A DNA stretch of 64,000 nucleotides, taken from Hydractinia symbiolongicarpus (lineage: Eukaryota > Cnidaria > Hydrozoa > Anthoathecata > Hydractiniidae). Under the pieces are notes generated by a model. It did no database searches. It worked only from the letters and a program-made list of their open reading frames with translations, and was not told the DNA's origin. Both the position numbers and the translations under genes were made by a program. Below are positions 52,901 to 60,436 of this stretch, piece by piece. The stretch spans positions 4,900,001 to 4,964,000 of the forward strand of contig NC_079876.1 of the NCBI RefSeq assembly GCF_029227915.1, in the 5' to 3' direction. Every line of letters starts with the position of its first letter. The first letter of the stretch is position 1.

Positions 52901-53969
52901 GCGGTAAGTAAGAACTACCTCTCGTTAATTTTAGCTTATGAAAGTCCACATGCATATGCAAGATTTTATCGATTGTGAACCCACTGGCGGGTAGAGCAGG
53001 GTTTTCAATCTGCTCGATTATCTTATTACGGATCCGATCAAAAACATTAGAAATGTCATCGTTGGAATGTAATACCTCAATATAGCTATTGAACGCTTTG
53101 TCAACATATACACGTGGGGCATCGGTCGAGCCGGTGTCCTCCTTTACCCAATTCACCCACAGTGTAGCCTGAGTCTTCAGCGACTTCTTCTGCCTGAGCA
53201 CTTCCTTCATCAACCTCTTAACGATAGGCTTAAGCTGTTTGAGAAAGACCTTGACATTCCTCTTCTTACCATCCGAGTTTATCTTGAAACGTTTGTATGA
53301 ACGGTCAAACGCCTCCTCAATGGGGGTATAGGGGTTTTCCTCTTTCACCTCTTCCACCTCTTTCACCTCTTCCACCTCTTCCTCTCCACTGCCCTTTTTA
53401 TACAAACCCATGATCTTATCCTTCATGGTTAGGAAAGCTTTTGTTGTTTTATCCTTAATAGCCTTAGGTACATGTTTCGTCAACCAGTCTCTCCATTCAA
53501 TCAACTTGCTTTTCACTATAGGTCTGGTTTTAGACATTTCTTCCTGCTCAAAAATATCCATGTCAGAGCCAGATCTAAATGGTCTAGGTCTCGGTCTCGG
53601 TGTTGGTATGGGTACAGATCCATCGGATCCTAGAAAACTCCCCAGAGATTTGATTGATGTAGGTGGTACATGTATGGCGGGTCTAGATGTTGGTGAAGGG
53701 CTGTAGAGTCTAGGCGGTCCGGTGTATCTAGGTGCCGGTATCGGTCTCGACACCGGTCTAGGTGCCGGTCTCGGTCTCGGTCTCGGTCTAGGTCTCGACA
53801 CCGGTACGGGTCTCGAGGGTCTCGGCATGGGTACCGGTCTAACCGGTGCCGAAACGGTAGTTGGTCCCAATAATTCGATAATCTCGGCCTTTCTGAGCTT
53901 TGCGTAGCCATGTAGGCCGCGTTCCTTAGCGAGTTTTCTTAATTCAGCAAAGGTATTTCTCGAAGTCAT
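49917..53969 (-). CDS. Protein-primed family B DNA polymerase (pPolB), E2
   Basis: 1350 aa, full length and nearly identical to the E1 polymerase. All exonuclease motifs (YADFEAF, FHNLSGYD, YLKTDVLLL), the endonuclease VII-like Cys-His insert and polymerase motifs A (DANNLYGW), B (NNSVFGK) and C (YMDTDS) are present. Differences cluster in the N-terminal third: extra Arg-Pro repeats, a Val/Glu repeat near residue 200 and substitutions through ~350. The catalytic part is far more conserved, which suggests purifying selection or gene conversion. It ends six residues earlier than E1 at a TGA next to the terminal repeat. Confidence 0.96.
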   Translation of the reverse strand: MTSRNTFAELRKLAKERGLHGYAKLRKAEIIELLGPTTVSAPVRPVPMPRPSRPVPVSRPRPRPRPRPAPRPVSRPIPAPRYTGPPRLYSPSPTSRPAIHVPPTSIKSLGSFLGSDGSVPIPTPRPRPRPFRSGSDMDIFEQEEMSKTRPIVKSKLIEWRDWLTKHVPKAIKDKTTKAFLTMKDKIMGLYKKGSGEEEVEEVKEVEEVKEENPYTPIEEAFDRSYKRFKINSDGKKRNVKVFLKQLKPIVKRLMKEVLRQKKSLKTQATLWVNWVKEDTGSTDAPRVYVDKAFNSYIEVLHSNDDISNVFDRIRNKIIEQIENPALPASGFTIDKILHMHVDFHKLKLTRGSSYLPLPKNFSGKRSVINPHNEDEECFKWAVIAALNHDKIDNHPERISNLKKFEDKCNWGGLTFPMALNKIDLFERRNPDIAVHVLTKDDIEGVYMCRKSKHLDRDETVVLFLLCEGDKRHYIAVKNLSGVLSKANSKHEHKEHYCLNCLSGFPSERKRDEHFEYCKNNDAVNIQLPKEGSTLTFTHGQYQLKAPFIMYADFEAFTKPEEIECGSSTEKVGKHIPTGFCCYSKYAHGEVLDPLKLYRGDDCVPRFVDHVVSEAKRLYNMFPQLGMQDLTDEELDGYENSTNCHICMREFGDDDIKVRDHCHFTGKFRGSAHMECNLRYKVPNYIPVVFHNLSGYDAHLFIKELAKKYGEGGMSVIAENKEKYISFSTDVKVGEYTNKNGETKDKKIKLRFIDSFRFMSRGLGSLADNLSDDQCKNLRKFFNDEQFNIIRRKGVYPYEYVDSFDRFNETRLPSKDDFYSKLNMNGISDADYAHAQKVWEDMKVENMGVYHDIYLKTDVLLLSDVFETFRETCLKNYKLDPAHFYTAPGLAWQACLKKTDVKLDLLSDMDMLLFVEMGIRGVLCQAVHRHANANNPYMGDMYNTSEDTTYLQYLDANNLYGWAMIQKMPTGVFEWDDSGKFTPELISELAVENGEKGYMLEVDVRYPHDLHDAHNDLPFMPERKVINGVEKLTPCLSDKKNYVIHIRALAQALNHGLVLDKVHRVLRFDQSAWLKPYIDFNTQLRTESKNDFEKDFFKLMNNSVFGKTMENQRRQKDIRLATNQKNYEKMVMKPNFRGAIRFSETLMGIEMSKIKIKMNKPIYLGPTILHLSKMVMYEFHHDYTRPKYGDDVKLCYMDTDSFVYHIKTDDFYKDIANDVSARFDTSGYDKEDGRPLPLGLNKKIIGLMKDELGGKVMTEFIALRAKTYAYKQLCGREGKRCKGVKKCVVRETIGFADYKRCLFEGENIYRTQMTFRSIKHDVHTVKTNKLALNADDDKRIILEDGITTLAR

Positions 53970-54293
53970 GCTTGCGTATGATATACGAATACAGAATCTT
54001 TAACCCTTTTTTTAAAAAAATCGTAAACCGTGTTGGAGGGTCATGAGTGTCCTAGTTTGTGGTTGCCACACCGTGCTAAAATTGTAGTAAAACACGCTAA
54101 AACACACAGAGTGCCGATCCACCGTGGGTGAGTATCCATCGACACCACGGGATTTTTTGTTACCCGTCCGAGTAACAAAGGCCAGGAATTCGCGGAGATA
54201 TCCATGGCGTGCGAATCGCCAACCTCAAATACGATCTATAAAAATTGGATTAAAGATTCCTATATCGTATATCATATCATATCATATCCAACC
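53970..54293. promoter_or_regulatory. Divergent promoter region between pPolB and RING genes, E2
   Basis: 324 bp. The GGGTTAAAGATTC motif lies on the minus strand at 53994-54006, and a one-mismatch copy (ggattaaagattc) lies on the plus strand at 54247-54259. A TATA-like ctataaaaa precedes the latter, and a TTTGTTAC/GTAACAAA hairpin lies at 54156-54179. The part next to the RING gene resembles the E1 RING copy 2 promoter (repeated atatcat) rather than copy 1. Confidence 0.68.
54156..54179. other. Intergenic hairpin TTTGTTAC/GTAACAAA, E2
   Basis: Counterpart of 13859-13882, with loop ccgtccga as in the E1 hairpin at 17041. Confidence 0.68.
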
Positions 54294-55013
54294 ATGTCTT
54301 CACCGATCGTACGCACCCTCACCTACAGCAGAGAATATATTGATGACTTTAGTCTTTTCACACTCCCTGATTTAAGAGCCAGAGCGAGGTACCTTGGCCT
54401 ACATGGATACTCGCGGCTCAGAAGGGCTGAGCTTATCAGATTATTATTATCAATAGATCTATCGCATTATTCCCGCCGGATAGCAATCGAGAGTGTTCCG
54501 ACACCTAGACCGACACCACCCACCTACAGTAGAGAATATATTGATGACTTTAGTCTTTTCACGGTCCGTGATTTACGAAACCGAGCGGGTTTCCTCGGCG
54601 CATCTAGATACTCGCATCTAAGAAGGGACGAGCTTATCCAATTATTATTATCAATAGATCATACTCATTATAATGAGCCCGGACCCACCAGACCACCTCA
54701 ATTTCAACAGATACCGGCACCTGGTTCGGTACCAGCACAGCTTGACATTGATGAAGATGAGGACGACGATGAGAAGAGGACGACGAGGACAAGAGCGCTG
54801 ATTGATCGTGATTTTTTTAGTGATGACGATGATGACCTAGAGGACGAGGACAAATGCATAATTTGTCTTTCTAAAAGAAAGAGCGCAACCTTTGTTCATG
54901 GTAGAATGGGACATTGCTGCTGCTGTTTATCGTGCGCATCTATATTGGAGAATAGGAGGGATAAATGTCCCATATGTCGGGCACCAATAGATTTTGTCAT
55001 TAGACAATATTAA
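54294..55013 (+). CDS. SAP-repeat RING-finger protein, mosaic, E2
   Basis: 239 aa from the ATG after the promoter motif. Two SAP-like repeats resemble E1 RING copy 1. They are followed by a segment (EKRTTRTRALIDRDFF, then a Ser-Asp-rich acidic tract) that matches E1 RING copy 2, then a RING with ligands C188, C191, H202, H207, C211, C214, C225 and C228. The core of the RING alternates between copy 1-like and copy 2-like blocks. MDM2-type spacing is kept. Probable E3 ubiquitin ligase. The mosaic points to gene conversion or recombination between the two paralogues, which are inverted in E1. Confidence 0.83.
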   Translation: MSSPIVRTLTYSREYIDDFSLFTLPDLRARARYLGLHGYSRLRRAELIRLLLSIDLSHYSRRIAIESVPTPRPTPPTYSREYIDDFSLFTVRDLRNRAGFLGASRYSHLRRDELIQLLLSIDHTHYNEPGPTRPPQFQQIPAPGSVPAQLDIDEDEDDDEKRTTRTRALIDRDFFSDDDDDLEDEDKCIICLSKRKSATFVHGRMGHCCCCLSCASILENRRDKCPICRAPIDFVIRQY

Positions 55014-55029
55014 ACATGAATTCCCGATA

Positions 55030-55053
55030 TTTGTTACCCGTCCGAGTAACAAA
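55030..55053. terminator. Hairpin between convergent RING and SAP genes, E2
   Basis: TTTGTTAC (55030-55037) and GTAACAAA (55046-55053), 17 bp after the RING stop and 12 bp from the SAP stop. The spacing is identical to E1 14665-14688. Confidence 0.62.
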
Positions 55054-55064
55054 AATGCGCACAA

Positions 55065-55334
55065 TCACTTGGATCTTTTGTCGTTATAACGTTTTTGAGC
55101 TTTTAGATATGCCTCCCTGTTTTTCGTCCTCCACCTTGAATAGTATCCGTACCGTTGTCGTTTGGTATCCGGATCGATGGTGTAGGATGGGTCGAGATCA
55201 TTCTTCTCAATCACCTCAATCAGCCTGATCTTTTTCATCGCGCAAATATACTTCACCCCACGAGCTTTGGCAATCTCTCGCAACTCTCGCAGTTTCATTA
55301 ATTTGTAGTCCGGTGCGGTATTCATGTCCGACAT
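55065..55334 (-). CDS. Small SAP-domain protein, recombinant of the two E1 copies, E2
   Basis: 89 aa. The N-terminal half (KLRELREIAKARGVKYICAM) matches E1 copy 2, and the C-terminal half (PSYTIDPDTKRQRYGYYSRW) matches E1 copy 1. Upstream sequence is copy 2-like and downstream is copy 1-like. This is the expected product of a crossover between the direct repeats, removing everything between them, including integrase. The SAP motif and basic tail are intact, so the protein should still be functional. Confidence 0.82.
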   Translation of the reverse strand: MSDMNTAPDYKLMKLRELREIAKARGVKYICAMKKIRLIEVIEKNDLDPSYTIDPDTKRQRYGYYSRWRTKNREAYLKAQKRYNDKRSK

Positions 55335-55421
55335 ATTATGGCATATACATGTACGGCTAAAAACTTTAAGCACTTTTATCGTACCACACGAAATATGCGA
55401 GCGGTGTACATGCGCACTTCA

Positions 55422-56009
55422 CTAACCTTGATTTACGGTCCTTCTGAGGCTTTGAACCTCGTCCATTAGACTTTTTTCAAACTGGTTGCGAGTTTCGCTC
55501 TCCATCTTTCTGTCGGTTTTCATCATCTTTTTCAGAGCTTCGTAGTATATACCGCTCAGGGTTTGAAATTCGATGTGACTAATGTCATCATTATTCAGAG
55601 CCCGCGAGACGGAGTTTTCAAACACGGCGATGGCGGATGTCGCAACATCATATAATTTCATGACCTTGTCGAGCTTGCTTCGATATCTTTTAATCAGAGC
55701 CATGACGGAGCCCGTGAAAATGGTTCCCGACAGTGCCACGGCTCCCAATCCTACCGAAGCGGGGATTCCGATGAGCGTGGCACCGGTCACCACCGAACCT
55801 ATGCCCGAAGCGGCGGTTATGGCCGTGGTGCTGGCATTTAAAAGCACCAGTCTGTGCAGCGTCTTGTTATATTTCTCATATTTTGTATTGAACTTATCAC
55901 GTAATTTTCTAAGCTCCCCAAGTTGAGAGTTCACAGTATTAGTATTAAACTTGTCCTGCTCGCTCGAATACTCAGGAGCCGTTGGTAGCTTCGGATAAAT
56001 CTCTGCCAT
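55422..56009 (-). CDS. Polinton membrane-associated protein, pair member A, E2
   Basis: 195 aa, a few substitutions from the E1 copy (for example in the hydrophobic segment and near residue 165). The hydrophobic Gly/Ala-rich stretch (~52-107) and SQLGELRKLRDKF motif are conserved. Tandem with paralogue B. Confidence 0.72.
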   Translation of the reverse strand: MAEIYPKLPTAPEYSSEQDKFNTNTVNSQLGELRKLRDKFNTKYEKYNKTLHRLVLLNASTTAITAASGIGSVVTGATLIGIPASVGLGAVALSGTIFTGSVMALIKRYRSKLDKVMKLYDVATSAIAVFENSVSRALNNDDISHIEFQTLSGIYYEALKKMMKTDRKMESETRNQFEKSLMDEVQSLRRTVNQG

Positions 56010-56033
56010 TTGGTTACTACAAAGAAAAAAACT

Positions 56034-56519
56034 TTACTCTAAATAACCTATATCCAGTTTATCGAGATCCTTGAGAGTTCTATGATACGTATCACACAAA
56101 TTCTCAAAATCGGCTCTACAGATCCGAGTGTGCCAGAGTAGCGTTTTATCGAAAACATCGATGGCATTTTGTACAACGCGATATGCGGCTCTTAATTTGA
56201 TAAGTTTCTCCCGATATGTCCTAACATATTGGGCGGTAACCGCATAGGAAGCCGAGCCCAATAGACACATACCCGAATTCCACATGTAATTTCCATGGGT
56301 ACCGCCCAAATTTCTAATAATGGTCACCGCGGTCGCTATCGAGCCGGTAATTGCTGCGGTTCCGGATAATCCCTCCAGAATCGACCATATGATCAGAGAT
56401 CCTCCGTGTTCGTGTGTCCTGTCTTGGAACTTGCCTCGTAATTTCACCAGCTCCTCAAGTTGGGAATTGGATATATCCGTTTTAAAAGTTTCTTCTCTGG
56501 TACTAGAACTCTCTGCCAT
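56034..56519 (-). CDS. Polinton membrane-associated protein, pair member B, E2
   Basis: 161 aa from the ATG at 56519, with the same protein sequence as E1 as far as I can compare. It shares the architecture of member A. A 41-bp divergent promoter separates it from the broken coiled-coil gene. Confidence 0.7.
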   Translation of the reverse strand: MAESSSTREETFKTDISNSQLEELVKLRGKFQDRTHEHGGSLIIWSILEGLSGTAAITGSIATAVTIIRNLGGTHGNYMWNSGMCLLGSASYAVTAQYVRTYREKLIKLRAAYRVVQNAIDVFDKTLLWHTRICRADFENLCDTYHRTLKDLDKLDIGYLE

Positions 56520-56560
56520 TTCTATTATATTAGGAAAAAAACTATCCTTTAAATAAAATA

Positions 56561-57840
56561 ATGGCGGACATTGATATTGATCCGTTTGGTGACCACGACC
56601 AACCCGACGAGGGTACCGATGACTCCACACCTCTGGTACCGAGGGAACGCACACGAGTACAGATACATACTACCGATGAGGAGACATCATTCGGTGGAGA
56701 AACCTCTCTGCGCTCCAGAGTTACCAGTGAGCTGGTTAAATCGCTCTATGAGAAGCTACTAACTATATATCCAAACGAGAACCCGAGCGTGATACATACC
56801 GATCTGTTTGAGTCTCGTGGTCGTGAATTATACTACAAGGGTGATAACAGACCTCTGACAAATGGTGGATCTCTAAGGACCGTCGGCACCATTGCGGATA
56901 TACTGGGCAAGAAAAGGCTGCGCAGTTTGGGGTTTGATATACCGAAAGGTAGTATTACCCCCGACAGGCCGCTATGCTAAACAAAATAGAAGAGAGACTA
57001 CCATCACCGGATAAAATAGAGAATGCGACGGATATAGAATTAGAAACCATGTCTGGAGATGTTGTGAACAGTGCGGAAGATTTAATTTCATTGGTCAAAC
57101 AACAATCTGTAGACCATGAAGCAACCCAGACCGGTGATCTATTTGAATATCCTATGCGTGAATTGCTAGGATTGGATAGATCATTGAGAAACATTAGAGG
57201 AAGTCTTCAGGATGAAGTTGCAAAAAAGGTTCAGCTCGAACAGCATATTGACAGAGAAAAAAACAAGTTGGAAGAGATGGAAAACACACCAAATATGACC
57301 GAGGAACAACAAAATGAAGCGAAAGAAAGGTTGAAAGGTTTGCAAAATGAGTTGAAAGGCCGGCAAGAGATTATCGATATTCTCAAAGGTAAACTTAACA
57401 GTCAAATAAAAAGCATCAGGGAGACGATTACCAAAGTACTTGACAAAGAAACTACATTGGGTGAAAAGATACGAACGCTATTCCGTGAGCAGGGTATCAC
57501 CATCGTCAGTGTACTAACGGCATTTGGTATGGTTATCGGCCTTCTAGTAGAAACTTTGACACCAGGGGGTGGGGGGTCATCCACCGGTAATACAAAAAAT
57601 CATGAAAAAACCGAAGGTGGTGCTAGGGAATGGATAAAGAACAAGCTGAGCGCGCTGGGATCTCTCCTGGGTAGATTGGCCGGTGCCGCAGCTGCGTCAC
57701 TACCTGGTATAATTGGATCCATCGTATCGTGGATCCTAAATAGAGCAAAGGAGGTCGTCGGTTGGTTGAGTCAAAACCTGTGGGCTTTGATAGTCGGAAT
57801 CGGAGGTCTGATATACACCTACATGGTGACAAAGCGTTAG
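56561..57840 (+). pseudogene. Coiled-coil membrane protein, frameshifted, E2
   Basis: Homologue of the intact 426-aa E1 gene. Near 56956 the run of six C in E1 is five in E2. The frame therefore shifts after about residue 133 and meets a stop at 56978-56980. The rest continues in another frame to 57840, with coiled coil, hydrophobic segment and C-terminal anchor all still recognisable. An internal ATG at 56974 could allow a 288-aa C-terminal product. The break is a homopolymer indel, so a sequencing or assembly error is a live alternative. Confidence 0.82.
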
Positions 57841-57853
57841 CGGATCTGGAATA

Positions 57854-57878
57854 TATGTTACATGACACATGTAACATA
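57854..57878. terminator. 11-bp hairpin, E2
   Basis: TATGTTACATG (57854-57864) and CATGTAACATA (57868-57878) with loop aca. It is conserved exactly with E1 even though the bases just before it differ. Confidence 0.68.
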
Positions 57879-57895
57879 ATACCCGCGGCATGGTA

Positions 57896-58321
57896 CTATT
57901 TTTCGAAATACCACACGGCGCCTCCGACACCAATCATGCTTAGCGCGATAAATGCCAATTCCCGTTCATGTTGGCCGTTGCTGGGTGTATAAAAGTCGCT
58001 CAATACGGGCTTGCGCGGAATATCTGTGAGAGGTGACCCTCCAAATACTTTTTTATATTCCCGCATCGCGTCATCCAGCTCCGTGAATTTACCCTCGGCC
58101 TTCTTCTCAAGTCTGAGCTGCTTATTGATAAAGTCAACCCTCTCCTGTCTTTTACGTTGCCATATAACCTGAGCCTTTTGCAGCTGTTCTATGGCCAGAT
58201 CATGCCGCTTCCGTTCCTTATCTATCCTATCCTTGGATAAACTTGAAAAGAGGTAGCTTGATCCGGTGAAGGCCAAAGCGTTCGCGAAGGCACCTCCCAA
58301 CATCATTGCAATTGAAGCCAT
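57896..58321 (-). CDS. Small coiled-coil membrane protein, 141 aa, intact in E2
   Basis: Hydrophobic N-terminus (~1-25), a long charged helix with KERKRHDLAIEQLQKAQ (~36-52), a DDAMREYKKVFGG segment, a FYTPSNGQ motif (~110-117) and a terminal hydrophobic segment (~122-137). A recurrent member of the Polinton small-protein set, possibly a virion membrane component. It shows what E1 has lost through its 19-bp deletion. Confidence 0.78.
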   Translation of the reverse strand: MASIAMMLGGAFANALAFTGSSYLFSSLSKDRIDKERKRHDLAIEQLQKAQVIWQRKRQERVDFINKQLRLEKKAEGKFTELDDAMREYKKVFGGSPLTDIPRKPVLSDFYTPSNGQHERELAFIALSMIGVGGAVWYFEK

Positions 58322-58351
58322 GTTTATATAATCCGATATAATATGGTGGCG

Positions 58352-58501
58352 TTATTTTAATGCGATACCCTCGGAGGCTATGACATCAGAGTCGTCTATG
58401 ACCTCGGTATCCACCTCCGTGTATTCCACCTTGGGTAAAATACTCTCAACTTTCTTACGTCGGTATAAACCCCAGACCAACCATTCCAGTATTCGCAACA
58501 T
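58352..58501 (-). CDS. Microprotein, 49 aa, E2
   Basis: Homologue of the 47-aa E1 microprotein, with the same MLRILEWLVW start and acidic tail, plus a 6-bp in-frame insertion (Glu-Val). Start and stop overlap the 75-aa gene as TAATG. Preserved frame despite changes supports coding. Confidence 0.65.
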   Translation of the reverse strand: MLRILEWLVWGLYRRKKVESILPKVEYTEVDTEVIDDSDVIASEGIALK

Positions 58502-58728
58502 TATATATTTATAGTTTCAGGTATAATTTTTTGCTTAACTAGATATTCTCTTGTCATCTCACTTGCGGCGACTATGGCTACAAGCTTTCCTGTATCTTCC
58601 AGGTCAAACTTCTGAATTGAGGGTGGTGTCATTTTTAATACCTTTTTCCCGAGCATTGAATAGCCTACGGCGAAAACGCATACGACTGATGCCTTATAAA
58701 TATCGTTTACTATACTTTTCTTATCCAT
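58501..58728 (-). CDS. Small conserved Polinton membrane protein, 75 aa, E2
   Basis: Same protein as the E1 copy with only silent-looking differences in DNA. One hydrophobic segment (~12-28) and a C-terminal EYLVKQKIIPE motif. Confidence 0.75.
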   Translation of the reverse strand: MDKKSIVNDIYKASVVCVFAVGYSMLGKKVLKMTPPSIQKFDLEDTGKLVAIVAASEMTREYLVKQKIIPETINI

Positions 58729-58772
58729 GTCTTATATTTACTTCTAGATTATAATATCGCGATATTATCCCT

Positions 58773-59177
58773 TTATTCCATTTCAAGTTTACTCCTGGTT
58801 TTTCTAGTGTCCGATGGAGCTCTCGGTGGGGGATCCTTCACCTTACTCTGTGAGGTGTTGTTCCTCATCACCACAAACGCTCCGATTATTAGCATCACAA
58901 TCACACCGCCGCCCATTATTGCGTAGTTGTTAACCCCACCCTTGGGAACATCTGTCACGGAATCCTCAATTACAATATCCTTAGGATCCTCCAACAGTGT
59001 CTGAGGTGTCGACCGCGTTGGTGTCGATTCCGTCTTCGCCTGCGTCTCTGCCTGCGCCATGAGCAGTCTTTTATAGTCTTCCCTCTGTTTGCGGTTGAAT
59101 TCGGCCACCCTCTTACCAGCCTCAAACTTTTTAGGGTTCTTCGTTGTCACCTGAATAGGAGTCTGTTCCTCTGACAT
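58773..59177 (-). CDS. Single-pass membrane protein, 134 aa, E2
   Basis: Homologue of the 137-aa E1 protein. The basic N-terminal motif and membrane segment (~87-104) are kept, while the Pro/Gln linker is replaced by a shorter Thr/Ser/Glu-rich one. The linker is the fastest-changing segment of the cluster. Confidence 0.75.
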   Translation of the reverse strand: MSEEQTPIQVTTKNPKKFEAGKRVAEFNRKQREDYKRLLMAQAETQAKTESTPTRSTPQTLLEDPKDIVIEDSVTDVPKGGVNNYAIMGGGVIVMLIIGAFVVMRNNTSQSKVKDPPPRAPSDTRKTRSKLEME

Positions 59178-59757
59178 CTTTATTATCTATATCTATATTA
59201 TTATTATTATTTGCGTTTAAATTTCTTCCAGCGATATAATGCCTACCTGTAATTAGACCCACACTGATTGGTGATAGTAGTGATCCAAACTTATAATATA
59301 GATCACATGTGAACCTTTGGAGTGCCGAGTTTAGGAATGGATCATTCTCCAGGTCATCACTCAGAGCTTTTTGATTTTTTATACCGAGAGCTGTACAGGC
59401 GCCCATGGAGTACATGTGGATTATTGACTGTCCCAAAGACTTTACCATTTGACCGGATAGTTTAGCCTCGTATATGGTGAACAGTTTATCCACCTCATCA
59501 TTCTTGAGCTTCTGGATCTCCGCCTCCGTATACATCTTACCAAGATATAACTTACTATTCCCGGTCAGCACGCACTCGAGCAATTTCTGTCTCTTCCCAT
59601 CATCCCGTTCATCGATAAAAATTAGGTTGTCAATTACCGTTTCGGCCATTTTCAATAGCCATAGGTATTTTTTAATACAAAAAAGACAGAAACTAACCAA
59701 TACCAGCAATAGCACTACAGCTATCACCAGTAATATGAAATTTATATATTCTATCAT
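59131..59757 (-). CDS. N-anchored conserved Polinton protein, 208 aa, E2
   Basis: Start at 59757 (MIEYINF) as in E1; a longer open frame upstream (to 59823) crosses the hairpin and is not conserved. Membrane segment ~5-28, then the same SMGACTALG and DPFLNSALQRFTCDLYYKFGS motifs. Small indels occur near residue 50 and in the Asn/Asp-rich tail. Confidence 0.77.
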   Translation of the reverse strand: MIEYINFILLVIAVVLLLVLVSFCLFCIKKYLWLLKMAETVIDNLIFIDERDDGKRQKLLECVLTGNSKLYLGKMYTEAEIQKLKNDEVDKLFTIYEAKLSGQMVKSLGQSIIHMYSMGACTALGIKNQKALSDDLENDPFLNSALQRFTCDLYYKFGSLLSPISVGLITGRHYIAGRNLNANNNNNIDIDNKDVRGTDSYSGDNEEP

Positions 59758-59787
59758 TATAGGATAGTACTGTAGTTTTCCTATAGA

Positions 59788-59812
59788 TTTGTTACAAGAG
59801 TCTTGTAACAAA
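59788..59812. terminator. 11-bp hairpin downstream of the ATPase gene, E2
   Basis: TTTGTTACAAG (59788-59798) and CTTGTAACAAA (59802-59812) with loop agt; 12 bp after the ATPase stop. The stem is identical to E1, with a changed loop. Confidence 0.68.
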
Positions 59813-59824
59813 AAAATGTCCATT

Positions 59825-60436
59825 CTACCAAATCACGTGAGTTCTTGGATGTTCCATCCTCATGACTAAATGTGTATATTTGCCATCTTTCAGCCTTTCC
59901 TTAACCTTCTGGATCTCCGACGATTCAATGACATCATTCTCTTCGTGGATGGTTGCGAGATCATGTCTGTCCTTCGGATACCACACATATAACATTTTTG
60001 CCTGCCTTCGTAAGTTCTTCGGTATCGCGGTGTATGATTGTGTGAGTAGCCACATGGTGTGGTTTCGATGCCGACCGCTGATGGCCAGCTCCAGAAGCGG
60101 TTGCCTCTTTTTGTCCAGTTTCTCATCTGCGATGATGTCGTCGATCAGGAATAATGTTTTGTACCCGGCACAGAAATCCGTCATCTTTTGAATCCATTCA
60201 TATAACATACCTCTGGGCTCAATTAGAATCACATATCTATCCCTCCAGAACCAGTTACTCCCCATATATGTCTTGTTCCATCTTAATGTTGGACATATAA
60301 TCACAATGAAATCGAAGTGATCAAAGTATTCACTCTCCAGCAGTGTTACTACGCGTTTGGATTTTCCGCAGCCGGTTGGACCGACGAATAGTGCCGTGTG
60401 AGGATCTTTCATGTAGTCCATCTTAATATAGTACAT
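59825..60436 (-). CDS. FtsK/HerA-type genome-packaging ATPase, E2
   Basis: 203 aa from the first ATG (alternative ATG at 60421, just past the capsid stop). Walker A GPTGCGKS, Walker B LFLIDD and the WLLTQSY sensor are unchanged from E1; only a few substitutions elsewhere. Intact. Confidence 0.93.
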   Translation of the reverse strand: MYYIKMDYMKDPHTALFVGPTGCGKSKRVVTLLESEYFDHFDFIVIICPTLRWNKTYMGSNWFWRDRYVILIEPRGMLYEWIQKMTDFCAGYKTLFLIDDIIADEKLDKKRQPLLELAISGRHRNHTMWLLTQSYTAIPKNLRRQAKMLYVWYPKDRHDLATIHEENDVIESSEIQKVKERLKDGKYTHLVMRMEHPRTHVIW

